Positions 11,011 to 19,776 of a DNA stretch of 64,000 nucleotides are shown here, in pieces. How positions within the stretch are numbered: the stretch's first letter is position 1; the number at the start of each line of letters is the position of its first letter. Under the pieces are notes generated by a model. It was not told the DNA's origin, ran no database searches, and was given only the letters and a program-made list of their open reading frames with translations. The DNA lies in NCBI RefSeq assembly GCF_900104955.1, contig NZ_FNSI01000001.1:468001-532000 (forward strand), read 5' to 3'. Both the position numbers and the translations under genes were made by a program. Source of the DNA: Beijerinckia sp. 28-YEA-48. Lineage in GTDB: Bacteria; Pseudomonadota; Alphaproteobacteria; Rhizobiales; Beijerinckiaceae.

Positions 11011-12585
11011 ATGACCGATCCCGTCAGCCGTCGGCGTACCTTCGCCATTATTTCCCATCCTGATGCCGGTAAAACCACGCTGACTGAAAAGCTGCTGCTG
11101 TTCGGCGGCGCCATTCAGCTCGCCGGTGAGGTGCGCGCCAAGGCGAACCGCCGGCAGACCCGTTCCGACTGGATGGGTATCGAGCGTGAACGCGGCATTT
11201 CGGTCGTCACTTCGGTGATGACGTTCGAATATGGCGATTGCGTCTTCAACCTGCTCGACACGCCGGGCCATGAAGACTTCTCCGAGGATACCTATCGCAC
11301 GCTGACGGCGGTCGATTCAGCTGTCATGGTCATCGACGCCGCCAAAGGCATCGAGGATCGCACGCGCAAACTGTTTGAAGTCTGCCGCCTGCGCGATATT
11401 CCCATCGTGACCTTTATCAACAAGCTCGATCGCGAGACGCGCGACCCGTTCGATCTGCTCGATGAGATCGAGAAGACCCTGGCACTCGACGTGGCGCCGA
11501 TGACCTGGCCGATCGGCCGTGGCCGGTCGTTCGCTGGTACCTATGACATCCAGGCCAGCGCGGTTCGCTTGGTCGAGGGCGAGCAGGAATTGCGGCCGGT
11601 CAACGGTCCGGAAGACCCCTCCATCGCCGCATTGTTACCAGGACATGAGCGCGAGGCTTTCTCCGAGGAATTGATGTTGGCGGTGGAAGGGCTCAAGCCG
11701 TTCGACAAGCAAGCCTTTCTGGAGGGGCATCTGACGCCGGTCTATTTTGGTTCGGCGCTGCGAACGTTCGGCGTCAAGGATCTTATCGATGCGATGGCCG
11801 CTTTCGCGCCGCCGCCGCGCGGGCAGGAATCGGCAACGCGTGTCGTTGCGCCGCGTGAGCCGAAAATGAGCGGCTTCGTCTTCAAGATCCAGGCGAACAT
11901 GGACCCGAACCACCGCGACCGCATCGCCTTCATGCGCGTCTGTTCCGGTAAATTGGCGCGCGGCATGAAAGCCAAGATTGTGCGCACCGGTAAGCCGATG
12001 GCGCTCAATTCGCCGCAATTCTTCTTTGCCCAGGAGCGTGCCATCGCCGATGAAGCCTATGCGGGCGACGTGGTCGGCATTCCTAATCATGGTGTGTTGC
12101 GCATTGGCGACACGCTGACCGAGGGCGAGGACATCGTGTTCCGCGGCGTGCCGAGCTTCGCACCGGAAATCTTGCGTCGGGTCAAGATCGGCGATGCGAT
12201 GAAGGCGCGCAAACTACTCGAGGCTCTGCAGCAGATGGCGGAAGAAGGTGTGGTGCAGCTCTTCCTGCCAAGCGACGGTTCTGGCGCGCTCGTCGGGGTG
12301 GTCGGCGCCTTGCAGCTTGACGTTCTGAAGGAGCGGCTGGCGGCCGAATATGGTTTGCCCGTGAGTTTCGAGAACAGCCGGTTTGAGCTTTGCCGCTGGG
12401 TTACGAGTGAAGACAAAACCGAACTCGAAAAATTCATCCGCGCTTTCCCCTCGTCCATGGCTGCTGATTTTGACGGGGCGCCGGTGTTCATGGCCGCCTC
12501 AGCCTGGGCCTTGAATTACGAGCAGGAGAAATGGCCGAAGATCGCCTTTTCTGACATTAAAGATTATCAGAAGAAGGCTGCTTAG
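11011..12585 (+). CDS. prfC: Peptide chain release factor 3
   Basis: RF3 is the GTPase that removes RF1/RF2 from the ribosome after termination. The 524-residue product matches the family's usual length. It has the P-loop SHPDAGKTTLTEK, switch region RERGISVVTSVM, DTPGHEDFSEDT (G3) and NKLDRE (G4), followed by domain II and the RF3-specific C-terminal part (LGVVGALQLDVLKERL-like). I start at the ATG at 11011 (MTDPVSRRR); the reading frame runs 34 codons further upstream without family similarity. The TAG stop lies 30 nt before the next gene's ATG. Confidence 0.96.
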   Translation: MTDPVSRRRTFAIISHPDAGKTTLTEKLLLFGGAIQLAGEVRAKANRRQTRSDWMGIERERGISVVTSVMTFEYGDCVFNLLDTPGHEDFSEDTYRTLTAVDSAVMVIDAAKGIEDRTRKLFEVCRLRDIPIVTFINKLDRETRDPFDLLDEIEKTLALDVAPMTWPIGRGRSFAGTYDIQASAVRLVEGEQELRPVNGPEDPSIAALLPGHEREAFSEELMLAVEGLKPFDKQAFLEGHLTPVYFGSALRTFGVKDLIDAMAAFAPPPRGQESATRVVAPREPKMSGFVFKIQANMDPNHRDRIAFMRVCSGKLARGMKAKIVRTGKPMALNSPQFFFAQERAIADEAYAGDVVGIPNHGVLRIGDTLTEGEDIVFRGVPSFAPEILRRVKIGDAMKARKLLEALQQMAEEGVVQLFLPSDGSGALVGVVGALQLDVLKERLAAEYGLPVSFENSRFELCRWVTSEDKTELEKFIRAFPSSMAADFDGAPVFMAASAWALNYEQEKWPKIAFSDIKDYQKKAA

Positions 12586-12614
12586 TGCCGGACGCGAGAG
12601 TGGGCGAGAGTGGT

Positions 12615-14024
12615 ATGACTCAAATTTTACCAGTCGTGGTGTGTGGTGGCTCGGGCACGCGCATCTGGCCATTGTCGCGTGAAAGCCTGCCGAAGCAATT
12701 CCTGCCGCTGGTCGGTACGCAATCGACCTTCAAGACGCTGCTGTCGATCCTGGCGTCGGATGAGGCTTTCGCGCCGCCGGTGGTGATTTCCAATCACGAC
12801 TATCGTTTTCTGGTGGCCGAGCAGATGGCCGAGGCGGGGGTCGAGGGCGAAATTGTTCTCGAAACCACGCAACGCGATACCGCAGCCAGCGTTGCTGTGG
12901 CGACCGAACTGGCGTTGCGCCAGGCGCCGGAGACGATTGTCGCGGTTTTTGCCGCCGATCACGCGATCGCCGATGCACCGGCTTTTGCGGCGCTGTGCCG
13001 CCGGGCGGCGGCTGCCGCATCGACCGGGGCGCTTGTCCGGCTGGCGGTGAAGCCAGCCTATCCGGCGACGGAATATGGCTACATGCAACCTGTCGGTCCG
13101 GTGGATGCCGGCCTTTGCAAGGTTGGCGCCTTTGTCGAAAGGCCCGACACGGCGACGGCCACTCGTCTTATTGACGAGGGCTATCTGTGGAACTCCGGCG
13201 ACCTGTTTTTCCGCGCCGATGTGATGGCCGGCGAAATCGCCGCCCATACGCCCGCGCTTGCTGAGGCGGCACGTGTCTCGCTCGACCTCGCCAAGCCGGA
13301 TCTGCAGTTCTTGGTTCTGCCGCGCGAGCCGTTCGAGACAGCGAGCGCCGAGTCGATCGATACAGCGGTGGTGCGCAAATCCGCCCATGCGGTGATGATC
13401 GCCGGTGATTTCGGCTGGGCGGATACAGGCAATTGGCCATCCGTCCATGCGCTGTCGCCGCGCGATGAGCATGGCAACAGCGTGCGTGGCGACGGTATCG
13501 TGCTCGACGCCTCGAATGTCTTCATCCGTTCCGAGGAAGGGCTGACGGCGGTCATCGGCGTCGACAATGTGGTGGTGGTGACGACGGGCGACGCGGTTCT
13601 GGTGACCAATGCCGAACAGGCCGGCAAGATCCGTGACCTTGTTGAGCAGATGAAGCGCGCGGGCCGCCGCGAGCCGCTGGAGCACAAGCGCATCTATCGT
13701 CCGTGGGGCTATTATCAGAGCGTCGATCATGGTGCCCGTCATCAGGTCAAGCGCATCAGCGTTAAGCCCGGTGGGAAGCTGTCGTTGCAGAAACATTTCC
13801 ACCGCGCCGAACATTGGGTGGTGGTCAAGGGCGTCGCCGAGGTGACGCTCGACGACAAGATCACGCTGCTGCAGGAAAATGAATCGATCTATCTGCCGAT
13901 CGGCTGCGTGCATCGCCTCGCCAATCCCGGCAAGATCGACCTCGAAATCATCGAGGTACAGACCGGCGGTTATCTCGGCGAGGATGACATCGTGCGGATC
14001 GAAGATATCTACAATCGCAACTGA
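12615..14024 (+). CDS. manC: Mannose-1-phosphate guanylyltransferase / mannose-6-phosphate isomerase
   Basis: A bifunctional enzyme that makes GDP-mannose for surface polysaccharides. The N-terminal nucleotidyltransferase domain shows VVCGGSGTRIWPLSRESLPKQ; the C-terminal cupin isomerase domain shows YRPWGYY, LSLQKHFHRAEHW with metal-binding His, and IEVQTGGYLGEDDI. The 469-residue length is typical. I prefer the ATG at 12615 (MTQILPVVV). A GTG at 12585 overlaps the prfC stop and would add ten residues. The next gene, convergent, is a sugar-phosphate transferase, so both probably serve exopolysaccharide synthesis. Confidence 0.94.
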   Translation: MTQILPVVVCGGSGTRIWPLSRESLPKQFLPLVGTQSTFKTLLSILASDEAFAPPVVISNHDYRFLVAEQMAEAGVEGEIVLETTQRDTAASVAVATELALRQAPETIVAVFAADHAIADAPAFAALCRRAAAAASTGALVRLAVKPAYPATEYGYMQPVGPVDAGLCKVGAFVERPDTATATRLIDEGYLWNSGDLFFRADVMAGEIAAHTPALAEAARVSLDLAKPDLQFLVLPREPFETASAESIDTAVVRKSAHAVMIAGDFGWADTGNWPSVHALSPRDEHGNSVRGDGIVLDASNVFIRSEEGLTAVIGVDNVVVVTTGDAVLVTNAEQAGKIRDLVEQMKRAGRREPLEHKRIYRPWGYYQSVDHGARHQVKRISVKPGGKLSLQKHFHRAEHWVVVKGVAEVTLDDKITLLQENESIYLPIGCVHRLANPGKIDLEIIEVQTGGYLGEDDIVRIEDIYNRN

Positions 14025-14094
14025 TCGGTTTCGAACGTTTGTGGTCCGGCCTGCTTCCTGCGCTCGCTATGGCGGTCGTCCGTTCGCGCAGGCT

Positions 14095-15726
14095 CTAGCC
14101 GGCGTTGCTATAGGCCTTGCGCGAGAAGACGGTCAGCAACATGATTTTGACGTCGAGCCATAGCGACCAGTTGTCGATATAGGCGAGGTCGTGCTCGACG
14201 CGGGCGCGCATCTTTTGCTCGGTATCGGTTTCGCCGCGATAGCCGTTGACCTGAGCCCAGCCGGTGATGCCAGGTTTGACATTGTGGCGACGGGCATAGA
14301 GCGCGATGTGATGAATATAATGCTGGTCATGCGCCATCGCATGCGGCCGTGGGCCGACAAGCGACATGTCACCACGCACCACGTTGAGCAGTTGCGGCAG
14401 TTCATCGATGTTACAGCGGCGCAGGATACGACCGAGACGGGTGATGCGCGTGTCGTTGGCGGTTGCCTGCTGGATGCTGCGGCCATTGTCCATGGTCGTC
14501 ATCGAGCGGAACTTGATGATGTTGAACGGCATCTGATTGAAACCGTAGCGGCGCTGCAGAAAGAAGGCAGGGCCGTTCGAGTCCAACCGGACCGCGATTG
14601 CTACGAGCAGCAGGAGCGGGCTCAACAGAACCAGCGCCAGCGAACCGGCGACGATATCGAACGCGCGCTTGGTGACGATTTCCAGGGTTGAAAGCGGCCG
14701 GCGCACCAGATGCAAGGTCGAAATATTACCGATCCGCTCGATGTGCACGTCGCGGAAACGATCGAGAACGCGTTCGGGGCCAAGATGAATGGCAGCTGGC
14801 ACGAGCATGAAGGAACTGATGCATGCCTCAATGGTTTCCCGGTTCGACCAGGGTACGAGGATGAAGACTTCTTCTGGCCGCAGGACGCGGGCCGAAGCGG
14901 CGGCGAGCGCCAAGTCGTCTCTGAGGCTATCGGGGCCGCGCAGGACAGAGGCGGCAACGACCCGCATGCCGATGTCGCTGGGTTTGTAGGTTTCGTTGAA
15001 GCGCTCGATCTCTTCCTCGAAGCCGACGAGATAGATTCGCTTCTGGGCGACGCTGCCGTTACCCGAACGATCGGCGACAATGCGCACCAGGGCGAGGCGC
15101 ATCAGCAACACCGAGCTGAGGCCGCCGACGTAGAAAAACACCATGGCGCCGCGCGAAAAATCGGCGCTGGTCTTGGCCAGAAAGGCCAGCATGATCGTGC
15201 TGGCGAAGGCAACGTTCCACAAAACGACAGTACGTCGCAGATGGCTGCGGAAACCGAGGTAGTTGGAGAACATATATTCGCGCCGCATCATGTTGGACAC
15301 GATGAACAGCGCCGCCATTACATAGCCCTGCGCGCCGAGCGGGGGGATGGCTTGGGCGTGCGGATAGGCCAGGTAATGATACAAAACCCAGGTGACGACG
15401 GCGCTGGAGAGGATCGCCAAAGCGTCGCACGCGCCGGCGACGACGGAGAAAACGATTCGCACCACCGCCGGAGAAACGATGGAACGCGTCGCGCCGCGCC
15501 AGCGGACCAGGGAGCCTGTCTCCCGATGGAATGTCGCATAATCCTGCGTAGACACCGATGCCTGCCTCAAAATGACACACCAGCGCTCCGTCCTGACACA
15601 ATCGGACCTGCTTTCGCCGGGTTTGCGCCTTTGGCTGCAAGGCGCGCGCCCTGGGTGGGTGTCGGGGCGTGAAAAACCGGGGTTGAGGCTGCGTTTCTCT
15701 TGACCAGCTGGCGCCAGTAGCGGCAT
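14095..15726 (-). CDS. Undecaprenyl-phosphate sugar phosphotransferase (exopolysaccharide initiation)
   Basis: A polyprenyl glycosylphosphotransferase of the WcaJ/ExoY type. It has several N-terminal membrane helices, a nucleotide-binding-like middle domain (RIYLVGFEEE), a fifth helix (FDIVAGSLALVLLSPLLLLVAIAVRL), and the catalytic bacterial sugar-transferase domain with FKFRSM-type block (IIKFRSMTTMDNG), RRCNIDELPQLLNVVRGDMSLVGPRP and KPGITGWAQVNG. It moves a sugar-1-phosphate onto undecaprenyl phosphate to begin a repeat unit. The first ~50 codons from 15726 look non-coding; a GTG at 15555 or TTG at 15570 may be the true start. No other glycosyltransferases are near. Confidence 0.9.
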   Translation of the reverse strand: MPLLAPAGQEKRSLNPGFSRPDTHPGRAPCSQRRKPGESRSDCVRTERWCVILRQASVSTQDYATFHRETGSLVRWRGATRSIVSPAVVRIVFSVVAGACDALAILSSAVVTWVLYHYLAYPHAQAIPPLGAQGYVMAALFIVSNMMRREYMFSNYLGFRSHLRRTVVLWNVAFASTIMLAFLAKTSADFSRGAMVFFYVGGLSSVLLMRLALVRIVADRSGNGSVAQKRIYLVGFEEEIERFNETYKPSDIGMRVVAASVLRGPDSLRDDLALAAASARVLRPEEVFILVPWSNRETIEACISSFMLVPAAIHLGPERVLDRFRDVHIERIGNISTLHLVRRPLSTLEIVTKRAFDIVAGSLALVLLSPLLLLVAIAVRLDSNGPAFFLQRRYGFNQMPFNIIKFRSMTTMDNGRSIQQATANDTRITRLGRILRRCNIDELPQLLNVVRGDMSLVGPRPHAMAHDQHYIHHIALYARRHNVKPGITGWAQVNGYRGETDTEQKMRARVEHDLAYIDNWSLWLDVKIMLLTVFSRKAYSNAG

Positions 15727-15766
15727 CGTCAGGCATCATTTCAGCGGTTTGCGCAGGGGTTTTGCG

Positions 15767-16231
15767 ATGGCATTCACATTCGGAAAGCTTGCCGGAAAGT
15801 TTGTGTTGGCGGGCGCGGTGCTCGCGGTCCTGGGGACGGTGCAGCCGACCCTGGCGCGGCCGCAATTGCCGGCCGAATATCGCTTTCAGCCCTACACGGG
15901 TTCGCTGCCGGCCTGCGAGGACGGGGGGGTGCTGGGCACCATCCAGAGCCGTTTTAGCTCCAAGGAATCGGAATACTGGAATTCGTCACTGCAGATCGTC
16001 GGTTACGACCGCATCCGCGAGACCGGCTATCGCAGTAATGGCTCCGACTACATCCCTCGCCGCTATTGTACCGCGCGGGCCTATATGAACGACGGTCGCT
16101 GGCGCCAGGTGACCTATTGGGTCGGCGAAAATCTCGGCTTCATCGGTTGGGGCTGGGGTGTTGAATGGTGCGTCGCTGGTGTCGACCGTAACTACGCTTA
16201 TGGACCGGCCTGCCGGGCGGCGCGACCCTGA
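15767..16231 (+). CDS. Small exported protein of unknown function
   Basis: A 154-residue protein with a signal peptide (FVLAGAVLAVLGTVQPTLA, cut before RPQLP). The mature part has four Cys, many aromatic residues and a Gly/Trp-rich stretch (GFIGWGWGVEWCVAG), suggesting a compact disulfide-bonded periplasmic fold. Related small proteins occur in Hyphomicrobiales, but I know no function. The ATG at 15767 has AGGGGT upstream. It ends 11 nt before the RNase T2 gene, so the two are probably co-expressed. Confidence 0.78.
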   Translation: MAFTFGKLAGKFVLAGAVLAVLGTVQPTLARPQLPAEYRFQPYTGSLPACEDGGVLGTIQSRFSSKESEYWNSSLQIVGYDRIRETGYRSNGSDYIPRRYCTARAYMNDGRWRQVTYWVGENLGFIGWGWGVEWCVAGVDRNYAYGPACRAARP

Positions 16232-16242
16232 CCATCCGGTTG

Positions 16243-17052
16243 ATGCTCATGCTGGTGCGGTCGATTTTGATCCTGCTGCTGGCGGCATTTAGCTTGCCAG
16301 CATCCGCCCAGTTTCGTGGCGGCAACGACGATTGCGTTCTCGATCGCTGTCAGGATCGGCAGGATAACGGCAATCGCACGCAGGGCCGTGGGCGCTCTGG
16401 CCCGGATGACCGCAGCCAAGATAATAGTCAGTCGCGTGGCTGGTTTGGTGGTCCGCGCCGCGATCAGGCGACGACGGTGGCGCCCGGACGGTTCGACTTC
16501 TACGTGCTGGCGTTGAGCTGGTCGTCCAGCTTCTGCGCTTCGGGCAATAATGACGATCGCGACCAGTGCCAGATCGGCTCGAGCAAAGGGTTCGTCGTTC
16601 ATGGCCTTTGGCCGCAATACGTGCGCGGCTTCCCTTCCGATTGTCCGAGCTCGGTGCGCAATCCGCCGGCCAGCGCCATGCGGGACGCCGAGGGTGTGTT
16701 CCCGGATATCGGCCTGGCCCGCTATGAATGGCGCAAGCACGGCACCTGTTCCGGTCGGTCGCCGGTGGATTATTTCGCCGACGTGCGCCGCGCCCGTGAC
16801 AAGATCGAAATTCCGCAGGAACTGCAGAAGCCGCGTTCAGCTCAGACCATGTCGCCGCTCGATATCCAACGTGCTTTCATCGACGCCAATCGCGGCCTGC
16901 GTCCCGGTATGATGGCGGTCGCCTGTCAACGCGGCCAGTTGCAGGAAGTGCGCATCTGCCTGAGCAAGGACCTGCGCGATTTCACACCTTGTCCGGAAGT
17001 GGCACGCCAAGCTTGTCGCACGCAGCAGATCAATGTTCCACCAGTGCGCTAG
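16243..17052 (+). CDS. Secreted ribonuclease T2
   Basis: A 269-residue RNase T2 with a signal peptide (LVRSILILLLAAFSLPASA). Both catalytic segments are present: CAS1 as VVHGLWPQ and CAS2 as YEWRKHGTC, supplying the two His plus Glu/Lys. About ten Cys in the mature part fit the family's disulfides. A 55-residue insert rich in D, N, Q, R and G separates the signal from the enzyme domain and looks disordered. The enzyme cuts RNA without metal and would act in the periplasm or outside. ATG at 16243 or 16249; both are usable. Confidence 0.92.
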   Translation: MLMLVRSILILLLAAFSLPASAQFRGGNDDCVLDRCQDRQDNGNRTQGRGRSGPDDRSQDNSQSRGWFGGPRRDQATTVAPGRFDFYVLALSWSSSFCASGNNDDRDQCQIGSSKGFVVHGLWPQYVRGFPSDCPSSVRNPPASAMRDAEGVFPDIGLARYEWRKHGTCSGRSPVDYFADVRRARDKIEIPQELQKPRSAQTMSPLDIQRAFIDANRGLRPGMMAVACQRGQLQEVRICLSKDLRDFTPCPEVARQACRTQQINVPPVR

Positions 17053-17082
17053 AGCTGGTATGAACCGCATTGGCCGCGCGCC

Positions 17083-17937
17083 ATGAACTATCGCCACGCT
17101 TTTCATGCAGGCAATTTCGCCGATGTGTTCAAACACGCGATCGTTGCGCGCATCCTGCTCTATTTGATGCGTAAGGATGCGCCCTTGCGCTATGTCGATA
17201 CGCACGGCGGCACGGGCCTCTACGATCTTGGCGACGAACGCGCCGTGCGCACGGGCGAGTGGCGCGATGGCATTGCCCGCGTTCTCACCGCCGCGCGAAC
17301 GCCGGTCATTGAGGCTTTGCTGGCGGACTGGCTTGCTGCTGTCGGCCCTGGCGACAAGGAAGGGCGTCCTCTCGTTTATCCTGGCTCGCCGGCCTTGGCG
17401 CAGCGGCTGTTGCGCGCACAGGACCGCCTCACCGTGTGCGACCTGCATGAAGAGGACGTGCGCACGTTGGCGCGCAAACTCGGGCGCGATCGCCGACTGA
17501 AGGTGATCGGCATCGATGGGTATACGGCGTTGAAAGCCTATGTGCCGCCGGCTGAGCGACGTGGTCTGGTTCTCGTCGATCCGCCGTTTGAGGCGACGGA
17601 CGAATTCAAACGTATGGGCGCGGCGGTCGCCGCGGCTTGGCACAAATGGCCAACCGGCACTTATGCGCTTTGGTACCCGGTGAAGGACCAGAATGTCGTC
17701 GATGACTTCTACGCTGGTCTGGCAGAGGCGGGCGTGACGCGCCTGCTGCGGGCGGAGCTTGATGTCGGGCGTGCGGACCAGACATCGACGCGGTTGTCAG
17801 GCTGCGGCATGGCGATCATCAATCCACCGCACACCTTGCCGGCGGAGATCGAGGCTTTGGCGCCATGGCTGGCGCATGTGATGGCGCAGGGAAAACCGCG
17901 CTGGACGTGTCGGTGGGCTGTCGGCGAGACAGCGTGA
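17083..17937 (+). CDS. rlmJ: 23S rRNA (adenine2030-N6)-methyltransferase RlmJ
   Basis: RlmJ methylates A2030 of 23S rRNA using S-adenosylmethionine. The 284-residue product opens with the signature MNYRHAFHAGNFADVFKH, has the SAM-binding stretch YVDTHGGTGLYDL, and the catalytic LVDPPFE motif of amino-methyltransferases. Length is typical. It begins 30 nt after the RNase T2 gene on the same strand and may share its transcript. Confidence 0.96.
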   Translation: MNYRHAFHAGNFADVFKHAIVARILLYLMRKDAPLRYVDTHGGTGLYDLGDERAVRTGEWRDGIARVLTAARTPVIEALLADWLAAVGPGDKEGRPLVYPGSPALAQRLLRAQDRLTVCDLHEEDVRTLARKLGRDRRLKVIGIDGYTALKAYVPPAERRGLVLVDPPFEATDEFKRMGAAVAAAWHKWPTGTYALWYPVKDQNVVDDFYAGLAEAGVTRLLRAELDVGRADQTSTRLSGCGMAIINPPHTLPAEIEALAPWLAHVMAQGKPRWTCRWAVGETA

Positions 17938-17942
17938 TCGCA

Positions 17943-17972
17943 AAGAAAAACCGGCGGCCGAAGCCACCGGTT
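17943..17972 (-). terminator. Rho-independent terminator of the Omp25-like gene
   Basis: On the minus strand a 10-bp stem closed by a TTCG tetraloop (AACCGGTGGC / GCCGCCGGTT, one G-T pair) is followed by TTTC. It sits between the convergent rlmJ and outer-membrane genes, 20 nt after the latter's stop. Confidence 0.9.
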
Positions 17973-17992
17973 CATCGTGTTTAACAGTGTTA

Positions 17993-18682
17993 TCAGAAGC
18001 GATAGTTCAGGCCGGCGCGGATGATCGAGCCGCGATAACCAGCGTTGCTGACGGTCGGAAGCGTCCCGCCGTTGTTGTTGTTGCCGACCTGCGTGTAGAG
18101 ATATTCGGCCTTGGCCGAGATATTGCGGTTGATGGCATATTCGACGCCGCCACCGATCACCCAACCGTTACGCCAGGAATTGGCGGAATAAGCGGCCGGC
18201 ACGGTGGTGTCGGTGATTGTCGAATTGATGTTGCCGCCCGCGTAACCGCCGGTGATGTAAAGCAGCGTGCGGTCGAAGGCGACGACGCCGGCGCGGGCAC
18301 GCACCGTGGCAAAGCTGTTCATCTTGGCGCGCATGAAGATCGGTCCGGGCAAGGTGTGATTGCCGGTCATGCCCGCCCAGCTCATGTCGCCTTCGAGGCC
18401 GACGACGAACATATTGTTGACCTGATAATTATAGCCGACCGTACCGCCGACGAGGCCGCCATTGGCGGAGCCGAAATCATTGGAGCCGCGACCGAGACGG
18501 CCAAATGCGCCGCCACCGGAGAGACCGGCGTAAAAACCTGTCCATGTGAAAGCGGGCTGCTGCGTGAAAATGGGTGCCGGCGGCGGGGGCGCTTCCGAGC
18601 GGCGTGGCAGGTCGGCGGCCAGTGCAGCACCGCTGATCATCACAAGTGCGATCGCAGCCGTCGCAACCGAATATTTTTTCAT
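17993..18682 (-). CDS. Outer-membrane beta-barrel protein, Omp25/RopB type
   Basis: A 229-residue small barrel. A signal peptide (MKKYSVATAAIALVMISGAALA) is followed by a Pro-rich stretch, the family opening FTWTGFYAGLSGGG, eight predicted strands and the final AGLNYRF with terminal Phe. In rhizobia and Brucella these are abundant envelope proteins of structural role. The ATG at 18682 has GGAG upstream; a longer frame to 18724 is unlikely. Confidence 0.92.
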   Translation of the reverse strand: MKKYSVATAAIALVMISGAALAADLPRRSEAPPPPAPIFTQQPAFTWTGFYAGLSGGGAFGRLGRGSNDFGSANGGLVGGTVGYNYQVNNMFVVGLEGDMSWAGMTGNHTLPGPIFMRAKMNSFATVRARAGVVAFDRTLLYITGGYAGGNINSTITDTTVPAAYSANSWRNGWVIGGGVEYAINRNISAKAEYLYTQVGNNNNGGTLPTVSNAGYRGSIIRAGLNYRF

Positions 18683-18921
18683 CGCAAGTCTCCAATTCCG
18701 AATCCACATGTGGCCCGTCTGCACCTGTCATTTGGCCTGTTGAATGTGTCGCTGAATCGGTCGCAATCGTGCGGGTTCGAGGAGATTTCGTGCCACCTTC
18801 GCCTTGGATGGGGCCGCTGGCCTCACATTTGTCGCCCTGCAAGATGGGAAAAATTGCCATAGAGTGACATCCTGCCCATCTTCATTGTCGAATTCACCGC
18901 GCTTGCCGCTATTGTGGCTCC

Positions 18922-19776
18922 GTGATGGTGGAAGATGGGAAGGCGTTAGGAGCATTTTCGAGCGTCGGTTCGCGCGAAGAAAATGCGTCGAGGCAGAAAA
19001 GGGTGATTGTGGAGCAAACAACTTCGGCGGGCGTGGCGCTCGTCACGGGCGCGGCACGACGGATCGGCCGCGCTATTTCAAAACGGCTGACGCAGGAGGG
19101 GTACGCCCTGGCGCTGCATGCCTCGCAACGTTCGCGTGAGGAGGCGCAGCTGTTGGCGCGCGAGATCGCCGACGCGGGCGGCCGTGCCGAGGTGGTCATC
19201 GCTGATCTGATGGACATGCAAGCGCCGGCGCAGCTGTTCGAGGCGGCGCGTCGACTGGGAGCGGTGACGCTGCTGGTGAACAATGCATCGTTGTTCGAGC
19301 AGGATACGCCTGACACCTTTGACACGGATTTCTTTGATCGCGCGATGGCGGTCAATCTGCGTGCGCCCTGCGCGCTCGCGGCGCTCATGGCGCGGGCCCT
19401 GCCGAAGGGCGCGAGTGGCGCCATCGTCAATATTGCCGATCAGCGCGTGTGGCGTCTTAATCCGCAGTTTTTCAGTTACACGCTGACCAAAGCAGCGTTG
19501 TGGACGGCGACGCAGACCATGGCGCAGGCTTTCGCGCCGCGTCTTCGCGTCAATGCGGTGGGGCCTGGTCCCGTCCTGCCGAACACGATGGATGGTGATG
19601 ATGGCTTTCAGCGTGAAGCCGCGAACATCCCGCTCGAACGGGCGGTGGCGCCGGAGGAAGTGGCTGAGGCCGTGGCCTATCTGGCGCAGGCACGTAGCGT
19701 GACCGGGCAGATGATCGCCGTCGATGGTGGCCAGCACATCGCCTGGAAAACGCCCGACGTGATTACCGACCTTTAG
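18922..19776 (+). CDS. SDR oxidoreductase, pteridine-reductase-like
   Basis: A short-chain dehydrogenase. The cofactor motif is TGAARRIGRA, whose Arg-Arg in place of the usual Gly is typical of pteridine reductase/FolM-like SDRs that prefer NADPH. LLVNNAS and the catalytic YTLTK (Tyr and Lys) are in place, and the C-terminus has VDGGQHI. In alphaproteobacteria such genes often precede folB and folK, absent here, so a dihydrofolate or pterin role is only suggested. The GTG at 18922 gives a 30-residue leader; GTG codons at 19003 and 19009 lie closer to the first strand and may be the real start. Its 3' end overlaps the convergent gene by 14 bp. Confidence 0.88.
   Translation: MMVEDGKALGAFSSVGSREENASRQKRVIVEQTTSAGVALVTGAARRIGRAISKRLTQEGYALALHASQRSREEAQLLAREIADAGGRAEVVIADLMDMQAPAQLFEAARRLGAVTLLVNNASLFEQDTPDTFDTDFFDRAMAVNLRAPCALAALMARALPKGASGAIVNIADQRVWRLNPQFFSYTLTKAALWTATQTMAQAFAPRLRVNAVGPGPVLPNTMDGDDGFQREAANIPLERAVAPEEVAEAVAYLAQARSVTGQMIAVDGGQHIAWKTPDVITDL

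Noticed and set aside
12627-13913. 428-codon minus-strand frame across the GDP-mannose gene
   Set aside because: The plus strand has all the enzyme motifs; the antisense frame has no family pattern or ribosome site.
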